DNA of 64,000 nt from Verrucomicrobiota bacterium (GTDB lineage: Bacteria > Verrucomicrobiota > Verrucomicrobiia > Opitutales > Opitutaceae): NCBI GenBank assembly GCA_023443455.1, contig JAEZUE010000107.1:92646-156645 (forward strand), written 5' to 3'. Made by a program: the position numbers and the translations under genes. Under the pieces are notes generated by a model. The model did not search any database, was not told the origin of the DNA, and worked only from the letters and a program-made list of their open reading frames with translations. Below, one piece after another: positions 26,286 to 35,138 of the stretch (position 1 is its first letter; each line of letters begins with the position of its first letter).

Positions 26286-27910
26286 GGGGCGGAAACGGGT
26301 TTCGCGGGTTCGACGGGAAGTTGGATTTCGAAAGTGGCGCCCTGCTCCGAGGACAGCAGCACAAGGTCGCCTCCGGCCTGTCGGAGGAGGCCACGCGCGA
26401 TGCCCAGCCCAAGGCCGAGTCCGGGCGTCTTGTCCGTCATCGTGCGACCGCCCTGCACGAAGGCGTCGAAGACCTTCGCGCGGATCTCGCGCGGAATGCC
26501 GGGACCTCGATCAGCGACGGTGAGCGACACCGTCTCGCCCCGCACCGCCACCGTCAGCCCGAGTTCACCGCTGCCGGACGCGTACTTCACGGCGTTGTCG
26601 AGCAGGTTGATCAACGCCTGTTTGAGTGCCGAACGATCGGTCCGCGCCACCGGGGAATCCGTGGGGAGCGCGACCTCGAGCGCGAGCCCCGCGCCCACCA
26701 GCGTGTCACGCATCTCCTCGGCGACCTCGTCGATCACCTCGCCCACGGCCACCGCGGAACACTCGACGCGTTTCACGCCCTTCTCGAGCACATTGAAGGC
26801 GAGCAGCCGCTCGATCAGCCCGCCCAGCCGCCGGCTCTCGTCGCCGATGCGGGCCGCGAAGCGCTGGCGTTTCGCGTCATCCACCGCGTCGCCGCCGAGC
26901 AGGTCGGCGAACATCCGGATCGAGGTGAGCGGCGTGCGCAGTTCGTGCGAGACCTGCGCGACAAACGTCAGCCGGCGCTCGGCCTCGCGGGCCGAACGTC
27001 GGGCGAACACCGTCACCAGCACACCAACACCGAGGAACAGCCCGAGCAGCAACGCGCCGACCAGGCCGACCGCGCGATTGTCGCCGGCCTTGGTCCGCAG
27101 CTCCTCGCCGGCGCCGACCACCAGCCGATAGCCGGGCAACCCCGCGCCCGCCCTGCCCTGGTCCACGCCGGTCTGTATCCACGGTTCGAGCCGCACCCGC
27201 GCCTTGCCACCGGCGGCGAGTTCCGCCTGCAGGCGCTGTACGAGCGGGACCACATCGACGAAACACCCGCGCACGGGCGCCTCGGGTCCGGTCTGGTACC
27301 AGAAGACCCACGCCGCCGCCGGCTCCTGCAGGCTCCCCGCCCACCCGGCCCAGGGATCGGGCACACCGCCCGCTTCGGCGAGCAGCTCCAGATTCTCCGC
27401 CTGGTAGCCGAGCGCATCCGCGTCGAACTGCGGATTGCCGTCCAGGCGATAGCACATCGTGCGGAAATGCTCGCACGCCAGCGCGGGTGCGGCTTCTACC
27501 TCGCGATGGGAAGCGCGCCATTCACGAAAGCGGCCCACCAGTTTCTCCAGTTCCGGACCGGACAAGGCCCCGGCGGGCGCCGCCACCGACAACCCACCGC
27601 GCCGAGGATCCCAGACAAAGGTGCCGACCACGATGTCGTTCGCCTCGTCCCAACGTGCGAGCGTGCGCTCGAGACCGTCGACGTGGAACCCCGCCAGCGC
27701 CGCGACCGTGGTCTGCCTCACCTCCTCCGCATAGCGCGACACCAGCGCCACCGCCCGGGCCTTCTCCTGCTCGATCGCGGCGGCCGACTGCGCGGCGATC
27801 TCGTCGCGGGCAGTCGAGTACAAGCGGTGGAAGACCAAGGCGACCGCGCAGGCCGCGATGGCCAGGAGCATCCACAGCAGCAGCAGTCGGTGACGGAAAA
27901 GCCTTCGCAT
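26282..27910 (-). CDS. Sensor histidine kinase, partner of the PhoB-type regulator
   Basis: A 542-residue membrane kinase. It has an N-terminal helix (LLLLWMLLAIAACAVALVFH), a periplasmic sensor region of about 260 residues, and a second helix (AVGLVGALLLGLFLGVGVLV, about residues 283-302). The HisKA helix contains AQVSHELRTPLTSIRMFADL with the histidine to be phosphorylated. The ATPase domain has INLLDNAVKYASG (N box), VADRGPGIPREI (G1) and GLGLGLGIARGLL (G2). It follows the VWA gene by 12 bp and overlaps the regulator gene. The periplasmic region (with two Cys in ACEHFRTMCYRL) has no sensor domain I recognise. Confidence 0.95.
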   Translation of the reverse strand: MRRLFRHRLLLLWMLLAIAACAVALVFHRLYSTARDEIAAQSAAAIEQEKARAVALVSRYAEEVRQTTVAALAGFHVDGLERTLARWDEANDIVVGTFVWDPRRGGLSVAAPAGALSGPELEKLVGRFREWRASHREVEAAPALACEHFRTMCYRLDGNPQFDADALGYQAENLELLAEAGGVPDPWAGWAGSLQEPAAAWVFWYQTGPEAPVRGCFVDVVPLVQRLQAELAAGGKARVRLEPWIQTGVDQGRAGAGLPGYRLVVGAGEELRTKAGDNRAVGLVGALLLGLFLGVGVLVTVFARRSAREAERRLTFVAQVSHELRTPLTSIRMFADLLGGDAVDDAKRQRFAARIGDESRRLGGLIERLLAFNVLEKGVKRVECSAVAVGEVIDEVAEEMRDTLVGAGLALEVALPTDSPVARTDRSALKQALINLLDNAVKYASGSGELGLTVAVRGETVSLTVADRGPGIPREIRAKVFDAFVQGGRTMTDKTPGLGLGLGIARGLLRQAGGDLVLLSSEQGATFEIQLPVEPAKPVSAP

Positions 27911-27922
27911 GGCAGGCGGCGC

Positions 27923-29254
27923 TCAGTCGTCCTTCGACTCCTCGGTCGGGATGTCGAACTGGTTGTGCAACCCCGAGCGCAGCAGCTTGCGGTCGAACTG
28001 GTTGAGCCCACGCGCCTCCACCTCCGCGAGGTAGATGTCGAAGACCGCCAGCTTCGCGGCGATCTCGGGGTCGCGCAGGTCGTCGTTGAGCAGATCGACC
28101 TCCTGCCGCGCCCGGCGCAGCTCGCGCATCGCGCGGCGCAGGTCTCCCTTGTCGAGCCGTTCGATCGCGCGCTGCATGCCCTCGCTCACGATCGCGCCCG
28201 CGGCGGAACGCATCACTGCGATGTTCGCCGATTTTCGTGCCGGCCAGGTGCCGCCATCGAACCACACGTCCACCCGCTGCTTCAGGTCGTGCTCGGTTCC
28301 GTCGGCAACCTCCCGCCAATGCAGGCGGACGGTGGCCACCGTGCTGCCCGGACTGCCGGGGGACAGCCTCGCGCCCGCCAGCACCTTGTGCATCTGCCCG
28401 GCTGCCACCGCCGGAAAGCGGTAGGTCACCGTGCGATCGTCGACCGTCGCCGGGGTCCAGCCGACGGCCTCCACGTCCTCGCAGTTGTAGGAGAAATCGA
28501 TGGTCAGAACGACCTCGCTGGCCACCGGGGGGCGCAACGTGGCCAGATCGGCAAGCAGCGCCCCCGCCAGCTCGCCCGGAGCCGGGGCGAAGCGAAAACC
28601 GCCCCGCCCGATCCGGGCCATCTCGGCGAGCAGATCCTCCTCGAACTCCGCCCCCAGACCGATCGTCGAAACCGTGATGCCTTCGCCGCCGAAGGCTTCG
28701 ACCAGCTTGACGAAGTCCGAGCGTTCGCGCGGCCCCTTGGTCGCCGGGCCGTCGGTGACAAGCACGAGATGGTTCAGGGTCGCGTTCGCGGCGTTGCGCC
28801 GGAGCTGGGCCGCGCCCTGGTTGAGGGCATCATAGAGGGCCGCCCCGCCCGCCGGCTCGATCTTCGCCAGCAACTCGTCGACCGTAACCAGTTCCTCGCG
28901 ACCCACCGCCGGCTGGAGCGTCGCCGCCTCCGAGCCGAACACGACCACCGACACGAAATCCCCGGGCGCGAGAGTCCCGAGCGCGACCGAGAGCGCCTGC
29001 CGCAGAGCCTGCGCCGGTTCGCCGGCCATCGACCCCGAAGCGTCGAGCACGAACGCGACATTGCGCACGACGGTCGCGTCCTGCGTCGCTGTCGCCGGTG
29101 CGGCGATCCGCGCCTCGACATAGAGCGCCGAGGTCGCGTAGCTCGAATAGATCGAGCGGGCCGTCTCCGCCTCCAGCCGCAACGCGGCCTCCTGCCCGTG
29201 GGCCCGGACACCGAGGAGCGAAACGATGAGCAGAAGCGGGAAAGCGGGGCGCAT
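27923..29254 (-). CDS. Periplasmic von Willebrand A-domain protein
   Basis: The start at 29254 (MRPAFPLLLIVSLLGVRAHG) gives a clear signal peptide; an upstream in-frame ATG at 29284 would bury it. The mature protein has a beta segment (LEAETARSIYSSYATSALYV) and then a VWA domain with VAFVLDASGSMAGEPAQALR (DxSxS metal site), threonine/alanine region GGAALYDAL, and LVLVTDGPATKGP (the TDG part). The C-terminal 100 residues hold helices (ERLDKGDLRRAMRELRRARQ) and no membrane anchor. Length 443 residues. It is the first gene of the VWA-kinase-regulator operon and may act as the ligand-binding partner of the kinase; that is inference. Confidence 0.9.
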   Translation of the reverse strand: MRPAFPLLLIVSLLGVRAHGQEAALRLEAETARSIYSSYATSALYVEARIAAPATATQDATVVRNVAFVLDASGSMAGEPAQALRQALSVALGTLAPGDFVSVVVFGSEAATLQPAVGREELVTVDELLAKIEPAGGAALYDALNQGAAQLRRNAANATLNHLVLVTDGPATKGPRERSDFVKLVEAFGGEGITVSTIGLGAEFEEDLLAEMARIGRGGFRFAPAPGELAGALLADLATLRPPVASEVVLTIDFSYNCEDVEAVGWTPATVDDRTVTYRFPAVAAGQMHKVLAGARLSPGSPGSTVATVRLHWREVADGTEHDLKQRVDVWFDGGTWPARKSANIAVMRSAAGAIVSEGMQRAIERLDKGDLRRAMRELRRARQEVDLLNDDLRDPEIAAKLAVFDIYLAEVEARGLNQFDRKLLRSGLHNQFDIPTEESKDD

Positions 29255-29260
29255 GGGAAC

Positions 29261-29324
29261 AGCGTACACGAAACGCCGACGCAATGCGTCATGGTGGCGT
29301 AAAACATTGTCAACGGAATGTCAT
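29261..29324 (-). promoter_or_regulatory. TGACAA-type promoter of the VWA-kinase-regulator operon, apparently leaderless
   Basis: On the minus strand the order is TGACAT, TGACAA (11 bp later), TGACGC (21 bp after TGACAA), then 19 bp to TACGCT, then six bases to the ATG at 29254. The 21-bp and 19-bp spacings are the same as in the other two promoters. With -10 this close to the ATG the transcript would be leaderless. The TGACAT/TGACAA pair with an 11-bp period also resembles a Pho box. Confidence 0.62.
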
Positions 29325-29433
29325 GCCGGGCGACAGTCCGGTGCGGACCGGCAGGTCCACGTCCCTGACCAGCCCCAGCCGGCACACGCCGTGCCTTCGA
29401 TTCGAGCCCAACCGAACCGGTCGGAAGACGGCC

Positions 29434-30993
29434 CTACGTCTGCCCGGCTTGCGATCCCCCTTCGCCGAACTCGGCAAAAAACGCATCCAAGCAATCGGGG
29501 TCGAACTTGGTTCCGCGGCCGGCGCGGAGCTCGGCCAGCACCCGATCCTCGGACCAGGCGTCCTTGTAGGAACGCTCGGTCCGCAACGCGTCGTAGACAT
29601 CGGCGATGGCGACGATCCGCGCCTCGAGCGGAATCTCGGGCCCACGCAGTCCGTCGGGATAACCGGTGCCGTCCCACCATTCGTGATGCGACAACGCGAC
29701 CTCGGCGGCGCAGCGCAGCTCGGGCCAGTCGCTCCCGGCCAACAGCCGGTGCCCGATCCGGGTATGGGTTCGCACGGCGTCGAGATCGGGTCCCTCGAGC
29801 CGCCCGGAATGGTTGAGGACCGCGACGGGCACCCCGACCTTGCCGACATCGTGCACGCTTGCCGCCACCCGGATCCGCTCGACCCGCTCGGCGGGAAGAC
29901 CGAGACGGCAGGCGATCTTTGCGGCCACCGCCGCAACCCGCGCATGATGGCCCTCCAGCTCCGCCTCGAACGCCGCGGCCATCAGGGAGAGCCGATGCAC
30001 GATCTCCTGCCACGGGTAGTCGAATACCCGTTCCTGCACCCGGGAGACGGGCGACGGCGGCACCGGCGGCGGGCTCACCGGCCGGCCGGCGTGGCGCGCC
30101 TCCTTGTTGCGGTAGAGTTCCGCATCCGCCGCGGCCAGAAGCTCCTCGAGCGAGCGTCGCTCCGAACTTTCGAGGAGGAGCAGGCCGCTGCTCGCCTCCA
30201 GCCGGAACGGCGATGTACCGGCGGCGTTGCGGGCTTCGAGCAGTTCCTCGAGCACACGGAGCGACTCCACCGCCGCGCCCGGGGCGGCCTCGATTCCCAT
30301 CGTCAGAAACTCGTCGCCACCCAGGCGTGCGAATAGTCCGTCCTTGCGGAAGGCGTTGCGCAGGATCGTCGCGAACTCGACCAGGGCCGCGTCGCCGGCC
30401 GAATGCCCGTGGTTGTCATTGATGCTCTTGAAACGATCGAGGTCGAAGCAGATCAGGAACCCGTTTGCGACGCCCGTGCGCAACCGCTGCATCAGATCCG
30501 GGTTGAGCGTATTGAAACCGCGGCGATTGTAGAGGCCGGTGAGTTCGTCGACCACGGCCAGTTGCCGCAGGGTCTGGTGCAGCCGATGGCGCTCGATGCT
30601 GTAGACGATCGAGCGGTCCAGCGCGGCGGCGCTGAACTGGCCCTTGACCAGATAGTCCTGCGCCCCCGACTGCACCGCCTGCAGACCGGTGTTTTCGTCG
30701 TCGGTCGCGGTGAGCACGACGACCGGCACGCCGGGAAAGGCCTCGAGGACCCGGTAGAGCGTGTTGAGCTCGTCGCTGTCGGGCAGGTTCAGGTCGAGCA
30801 GCACCGTGTCGTAGTCGTGGTCCCGCAACTCGGCCAGCGCCTCGCCGAGGTTCTTCCGCCACTGGACACGGTATTTGCAGTGGTTCGAGGTCTGGAGCAT
30901 CTGCTTCACGATCCGCGCGATCACCGGCACGTCCTCCACCAGCAGGACGCGGAACTCGAGATGGACCCCGGAGGCGATCGGAGGCAGGTTCAT
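29434..30993 (-). CDS. Response regulator with GGDEF and HD-GYP domains (c-di-GMP synthesis/hydrolysis)
   Basis: A 519-residue protein with three domains. Residues 14-135 are a receiver domain with its phosphoacceptor Asp67 in VLLDLNLPDSDE and lysine in DYLVKGQ. Residues about 145-300 are a diguanylate cyclase domain with the intact active-site motif GGDEF at 225-229 and FDLDRFKSINDNHGHSAGD. Residues about 325-505 are an HD-GYP phosphodiesterase domain with HD at 381-382 (SVHDVGKVGVP), HHEWWDGTGYPDGLRG at 436-451 and the GYP at 444-446. Both enzymatic motifs are intact, so it could both make and break c-di-GMP. The start overlaps the secretin stop by 4 bp, making it the last gene of the pilus/secretion operon. 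Confidence 0.95.
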   Translation of the reverse strand: MNLPPIASGVHLEFRVLLVEDVPVIARIVKQMLQTSNHCKYRVQWRKNLGEALAELRDHDYDTVLLDLNLPDSDELNTLYRVLEAFPGVPVVVLTATDDENTGLQAVQSGAQDYLVKGQFSAAALDRSIVYSIERHRLHQTLRQLAVVDELTGLYNRRGFNTLNPDLMQRLRTGVANGFLICFDLDRFKSINDNHGHSAGDAALVEFATILRNAFRKDGLFARLGGDEFLTMGIEAAPGAAVESLRVLEELLEARNAAGTSPFRLEASSGLLLLESSERRSLEELLAAADAELYRNKEARHAGRPVSPPPVPPSPVSRVQERVFDYPWQEIVHRLSLMAAAFEAELEGHHARVAAVAAKIACRLGLPAERVERIRVAASVHDVGKVGVPVAVLNHSGRLEGPDLDAVRTHTRIGHRLLAGSDWPELRCAAEVALSHHEWWDGTGYPDGLRGPEIPLEARIVAIADVYDALRTERSYKDAWSEDRVLAELRAGRGTKFDPDCLDAFFAEFGEGGSQAGQT

Positions 30994-32447
30994 CGGTCTT
31001 CGGATACACCGGGCACCACCGAAGCCTCGGCCCGGGGATCCTTGATGATCCGCGGCGTGAGGAACACGACCAGCTCGGTGCGCTCGGAGTTCTTGTAGGT
31101 GCCGGTGAACGCCCGGCCCAGCAGCGGGATGTCGCCGAGCAGCGGCACCTTGCGCCGGGTCGAGGTCGTGGTGTCCTGCACGAGCCCGCCCATGACGACC
31201 GTCGCCCCGTCGCGCACCCGCACGATCGACGACGCCTGCCGGATGTCGATCACCGGGGCGTTGGTGTTGCCGGTCGCCGAGGTTTCGGTACGCACCAGCC
31301 GGCTCACCGCCGGGGTGATGTCGAGCGTCACGAGATCGTCGGCGGAGACCTGCGGCGTGATCGAGAGCACGGTGCCGACCGTCACCGTCTGGATCGACTC
31401 GTCGGTGGTGATGATTCCGCTGTCGCCACCGGCCACGGTGGTCTCGGTGGTGAAGACCGGAAGGTCCTGTCCCACCCGCACGACCGCGGGCTGGTTGTTG
31501 AGGGTGCGCAACCGGGGCTTCGAGACGATCTTGAGTTCCCCCTGCTGCTTGAGGGCGTCGAGCACCGCGGACAGACTGCCACGCTGATGGGCGATCCGAA
31601 TGCCGGTGGCCGACGGCGGATTCCCATAGACCGGCGTCTGCACGATCAGCCCCCCGGCCGACGGGATGCTCAGCTGCCCGGGAATGGTGGAGAAAGTGGT
31701 ATCGAGATTCTCCGACACCTTGGTCCAGTTGATCCCGAGCTGGAAGTTGTCGTTCAAGGCGACCTCGTAGATCTCCACCTCCAGATCGATCTGGCGCACG
31801 ATGCTGCGGGTGATCTGTTCGAGGTACTCGGCGATCATGCCGATGTTCCGGTGCCGGTCGCGCACCATCACGGTGCCCGCGAGGCTGTTGATCGTGCAGG
31901 TGCCCCCTTCGGAGAGCATCGTCTTGAGCTGCTCCGCGAGATCGCCCCAGAAGTTGATGGTCGAGGAGTTCGTCACGGTCATCGTCGACCCCTGTTCGCC
32001 GCCGGCCCCGGAACCCGAGCCCGAGTCGCCGGAACTGATCTGCACCGCGTTCGAACCCTGGCCGCTGCGCGTCACATGGATGTAGTCGATCTGGAAGACG
32101 CGCGTCTCCCAGTTGCGCACGCGCAACAGCCGGCCGTCCGGCACGAAGTAGTAGCCGTGGGCATCGAGCAACGCCTGCATGGCGAGATCGAGCGGCAGGT
32201 CGCGAAACTCGACCGTGACATCGCCCTCCACATCGAGGTCGGGCACGATGTTGAGACCGTTCGCCCGCGCAAACAGCGCCAGCGCCTGCTTGATCGGCAC
32301 CGCTTCGGCCCGGAAGCTGAAATTTTCCGGCGCGACAATGCCGGCCTTCGGCGCCGGGGCCGCGGGGGGTTCCTGTGCCCGTGCGGCCAAGACCGCGACC
32401 AGCAGGCAGAGGAGAGCACGAAGAAGGAGGGACGTGCGGTGTTTCAT
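30990..32447 (-). CDS. Secretin (type IV pilus / type II secretion outer-membrane channel)
   Basis: Outer-membrane multimeric channel for pili or secreted proteins. The start at 32447 (MKHRTSLLLRALLCLLVAVL) gives a signal peptide. An N-terminal domain (NFSFRAEAVPIKQALALFAR then ANGLNIVPDLDVEGDVTVEF) is the STN/N0 type fold. The C-terminal secretin core has ALKQQGELKIVSKPRLRTLN, the VTVGTVLSITPQVS block, and DGATVVMGGLVQDTTTSTRR followed by KVPLLGDIPLLGRAF, the family signature, and RTELVVFLTPRII. A Gly/Ser-rich loop (SSGDSGSGSGAGGEQG) sits near residue 145. The 485 residues resemble MshL/PilQ-like secretins. It is preceded by the PilP-like gene. Confidence 0.94.
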   Translation of the reverse strand: MKHRTSLLLRALLCLLVAVLAARAQEPPAAPAPKAGIVAPENFSFRAEAVPIKQALALFARANGLNIVPDLDVEGDVTVEFRDLPLDLAMQALLDAHGYYFVPDGRLLRVRNWETRVFQIDYIHVTRSGQGSNAVQISSGDSGSGSGAGGEQGSTMTVTNSSTINFWGDLAEQLKTMLSEGGTCTINSLAGTVMVRDRHRNIGMIAEYLEQITRSIVRQIDLEVEIYEVALNDNFQLGINWTKVSENLDTTFSTIPGQLSIPSAGGLIVQTPVYGNPPSATGIRIAHQRGSLSAVLDALKQQGELKIVSKPRLRTLNNQPAVVRVGQDLPVFTTETTVAGGDSGIITTDESIQTVTVGTVLSITPQVSADDLVTLDITPAVSRLVRTETSATGNTNAPVIDIRQASSIVRVRDGATVVMGGLVQDTTTSTRRKVPLLGDIPLLGRAFTGTYKNSERTELVVFLTPRIIKDPRAEASVVPGVSEDR

Positions 32448-32469
32448 GGGATGATGGGGCTGACCGTAC

Positions 32470-32967
32470 CTATGGAGTATCCGTGAAAGTGAGTTCCTGC
32501 CCGACGGCGAGGCGGCTGCGCCCGCCCGGGTGCGAAAGCCAGGCACCGTCGAGATCAACGGCGTCGACGCGGCAACGCCCGACGTGCTCGCCCACGCCGC
32601 AGACCCGGCCGTCGAGCAGCACCAGGACGGAGGCCCCCTGCATCCAGATCGCGGAGAGGCGGACGCGGCCCAGCCGGGGCGCCGGACCGGCCGGCACCTC
32701 GGGCACGGCCTCGGCGATGGCCGGCACGGTAAACGGATCACGCACCGACTTCGGGATCGGCAAGAGCGCCAAAGCTTCCGGCAGCCCGAGCCGCAGCCCC
32801 GGTGCGGAGCGCTCCTCCGGAACGTTCTCGGACTCGATCCACTCGTCCTGCTCGGGTGCGGGAGGTGGTTGCGGGGCCGGCCGAAACAGGACCTCCCGTC
32901 CCAGGAAAACCAGGGCGGCCAGGACCAACGCGGCCACGAACAGGGGATTGTTAAGGAGTTTCCTCAT
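32470..32967 (-). CDS. PilP/GspC-like pilus assembly protein
   Basis: The start at 32967 (MRKLLNNPLFVAALVLAALV) gives a 165-residue protein with a single N-terminal membrane anchor, a Pro/Glu linker, and a small C-terminal domain with the segment RLSAIWMQGASVLVLLDGRV followed by CRVDAVDLDGAWL. A one-helix anchor plus a short beta domain that follows PilO and precedes the secretin is the expected arrangement of PilP or GspC, which links inner-membrane platform and secretin. Sequence similarity is weak, so this rests mainly on order and topology. It overlaps the preceding gene by 17 bp. Confidence 0.72.
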   Translation of the reverse strand: MRKLLNNPLFVAALVLAALVFLGREVLFRPAPQPPPAPEQDEWIESENVPEERSAPGLRLGLPEALALLPIPKSVRDPFTVPAIAEAVPEVPAGPAPRLGRVRLSAIWMQGASVLVLLDGRVCGVGEHVGRCRVDAVDLDGAWLSHPGGRSRLAVGQELTFTDTP

Positions 32968-33592
32968 CGGGGGGAAAAACCGCCAGCCGGACTCCGAAAT
33001 CGACAGACAGCCGGCCCTGCTCATCGGCACGGATCGCGACACGCGACACCCCACCTCGCACGCCGGCGGGGACCAGTTCTTCGAGAAGGAGCAGAAGCTC
33101 CCGAAAATCGCCGGCCGCCTCCCCGGCCGCGAGCCGGCCGCGCAAGCTCCGGTAGACCAGAGGTGGGCGTTCGCCGGGTGCCGGCAGGACCGGCTCGTTG
33201 GCCACCATCGAGGCGTCCCAGCCCGCGCTTGCGGCCCGCCCGCGCATCCGCTCCATCAACACACCCAACGCCGCGGCATCCCGCACCAGTCCGGCCTGCA
33301 GGCTGGCCACCTCCTCGGCCACCGTCGCCGCCTGCGCGTCGGAACCGCCGAAGGCGAGCGCCTCGACCTCCTCGGCCAGCACCACCGCCGGGGCGCACGC
33401 GGCGCGCAGCGACCCGATGCCCGGGCGCCGCACCGACAGATCCCACCCCCAGAGCAGGAGCAGACCCGCGAAGGGCACCACAAGCGGCAGGGCATACAGC
33501 GACCGGGTCAGTCGGCCCGCATCCGGCCAGCCCGGAACGACCGTCAGGAAACGCCAAATCCGGCGCGAAACCCGTGCAATCTCAGCCTTCAA
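32951..33592 (-). CDS. PilO/GspM-like inner-membrane assembly protein (TTG start)
   Basis: I place the start at a TTG at 33592, overlapping the stop of the previous gene by 11 bp, with GGAGGG nine bases upstream as ribosome binding site; there is no ATG or GTG in a suitable place. The 213-residue protein has one membrane helix (ALPLVVPFAGLLLLWGWDLS), a coiled-coil region (VVLAEEVEALAFGGSDAQAA) and a C-terminal alpha/beta segment (DFRELLLLLEELVPAGVRGG). That topology and its place between the PilM/N-like and PilP-like genes fit PilO or GspM. Confidence 0.72.
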   Translation of the reverse strand: MKAEIARVSRRIWRFLTVVPGWPDAGRLTRSLYALPLVVPFAGLLLLWGWDLSVRRPGIGSLRAACAPAVVLAEEVEALAFGGSDAQAATVAEEVASLQAGLVRDAAALGVLMERMRGRAASAGWDASMVANEPVLPAPGERPPLVYRSLRGRLAAGEAAGDFRELLLLLEELVPAGVRGGVSRVAIRADEQGRLSVDFGVRLAVFPPDEETP

Positions 33593-35138
33593 GCAGGGTG
33601 CCCTCCAAGGTGAAACGTTGACGCTCCGTCGTGGGCTGGCCGCCGGCCGACATCCGGGCCGCCCCGCCCTGTGAATCGACCAATCGGATGCGAAGCGGCC
33701 CCCGCCGGAGGGCCTGCTGGAGCGCCGCCAGCGCCTCGCGCACCGACTCCTCGTCGCCCGCGATCGAACCCTCGCAATGGAACGACCAGCGCCCGCTCTC
33801 CTCGTCGCGCTTGACGGCGAACTCGTCGAGCCGCGCATCGACCGGCAGCGCCGCGGCCAGGTGCGCGAGCAGGCGCGGAGCCACGGGCGGCAGATCCGCG
33901 GCCGCCAGCTCGTCCCGCAGCCGGAGGTCGCGGGCGAACCTGTCGTTTCGCGACACGAGCAGCTCGCGTCGGGACTCGAGTTCCGGCCGGCTTGCCTCGA
34001 TCGCCAACAGCCGGGCTCGCTCCGCCCGCCACGCCTGCTGCTCCCGCCAAAGATGTTGCCCCGACGCCAGCACCGAAAGCCAACCGAGCGCAACGAGTCC
34101 GGCACGGAAGAAATGGCTGCGGCGCTTCTTCCGCAGATGGTCGGCCACCAGATTCACCGGCTGGGTGCGCACCACCCTCGCCGCGCTCGCCACCCACTCG
34201 TCGGGCTGCGTCGGCAACACCATGACGACCTTGCCCCCGCCGCATTTCGCCTCGACCTCGGCCTTGGCCCGCCCCGTCCGCGTGACCAGCCATATCCGGT
34301 CCACCGACACACCGAACTGCTGCTTGGCGTACAGCGCCGAACGGTTGATCTCGAGCGCCGCACGGTCGGGAGCCTGCTCGAGCGAGGTGTGGATGATGCG
34401 GCTGAACAACAACGGGCCGTGCGACTGCGCCACGACGATGATCGTCGCCTCCGCCAGTTCCGCCGCCACCAGCGCCGGCGCGCCGCGCGGGATCGGAAAA
34501 CCGTTCATTTCGCGCAACACCGGGACGACCATCGGCAGTATCCGGGTCAGATCGAGCCGTCGCGCGAGGCACAGCCGCCGCAGCACGGTATAGAACGCCT
34601 GCGGCATCAGGTGCAGCACGAAGCTGCGCTCCTGCGGTTTCGGCGAAAGCGCGGGTTGCGCGACCCACAACATCGGCCCCTTGTCCCGCGTGTAACGCTC
34701 GACCCGGCCATTGAGATAACCCCGGGTCGCACTCGCGGAAAAACCAGGCGCCACCTCGGGCTGATGGGTGAAATGCTCACCTTCGTAGACCAGATAGGTG
34801 TCGGTCCCCTCGAACTTCAACGAAGCCAACGCCTGGTCGAGCGCGACGGCGAACTCCTCGGCGGTCACCACTGGCGTGGGGCTCGACCAAAGCCCGAGCG
34901 ATTTCTTCTGGCGCCGCACGCCGATGTGAAGGGAGCCGCGCAACCACACGATGCCGAGCTGGTCCCGACTGCGGCGCGACACCTTGCGCCGAACCTGCGC
35001 CGCAGGCTCCTGCTCTGCCGGTGTCCCGCCATCGCCCTCGATCCCCATTTCCTGCAGGAAATCGGGCACGAAGCCCCCCTCCTCCGGCGGCACGAAACCG
35101 CCCGGCTCGGGTGGGACGAACTTGTCGGATGTGCTCAT
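33582..35138 (-). CDS. PilM/PilN-like (GspL-like) fused assembly protein
   Basis: A 518-residue protein. The N-terminal 60 residues contain near-repeats of a Pro/Gly motif (KFVPPEPGGFVPPEEGGFVP). A cytoplasmic domain of about 310 residues (from QLGIVWLRGSLHIGVRRQKK) is compatible with the actin-like fold of PilM/GspL, though no clear nucleotide motif is visible. Near residue 350 a basic stretch (RKKRRSHFFRAG) precedes one membrane helix (LVALGWLSVLASGQHLW), then a coiled coil (RLLAIEASRPELESRRELLV) and a periplasmic domain of PilN type. So the protein appears to combine PilM and PilN, as GspL does. It overlaps the prepilin gene by 4 bp. Confidence 0.75.
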   Translation of the reverse strand: MSTSDKFVPPEPGGFVPPEEGGFVPDFLQEMGIEGDGGTPAEQEPAAQVRRKVSRRSRDQLGIVWLRGSLHIGVRRQKKSLGLWSSPTPVVTAEEFAVALDQALASLKFEGTDTYLVYEGEHFTHQPEVAPGFSASATRGYLNGRVERYTRDKGPMLWVAQPALSPKPQERSFVLHLMPQAFYTVLRRLCLARRLDLTRILPMVVPVLREMNGFPIPRGAPALVAAELAEATIIVVAQSHGPLLFSRIIHTSLEQAPDRAALEINRSALYAKQQFGVSVDRIWLVTRTGRAKAEVEAKCGGGKVVMVLPTQPDEWVASAARVVRTQPVNLVADHLRKKRRSHFFRAGLVALGWLSVLASGQHLWREQQAWRAERARLLAIEASRPELESRRELLVSRNDRFARDLRLRDELAAADLPPVAPRLLAHLAAALPVDARLDEFAVKRDEESGRWSFHCEGSIAGDEESVREALAALQQALRRGPLRIRLVDSQGGAARMSAGGQPTTERQRFTLEGTLLEG

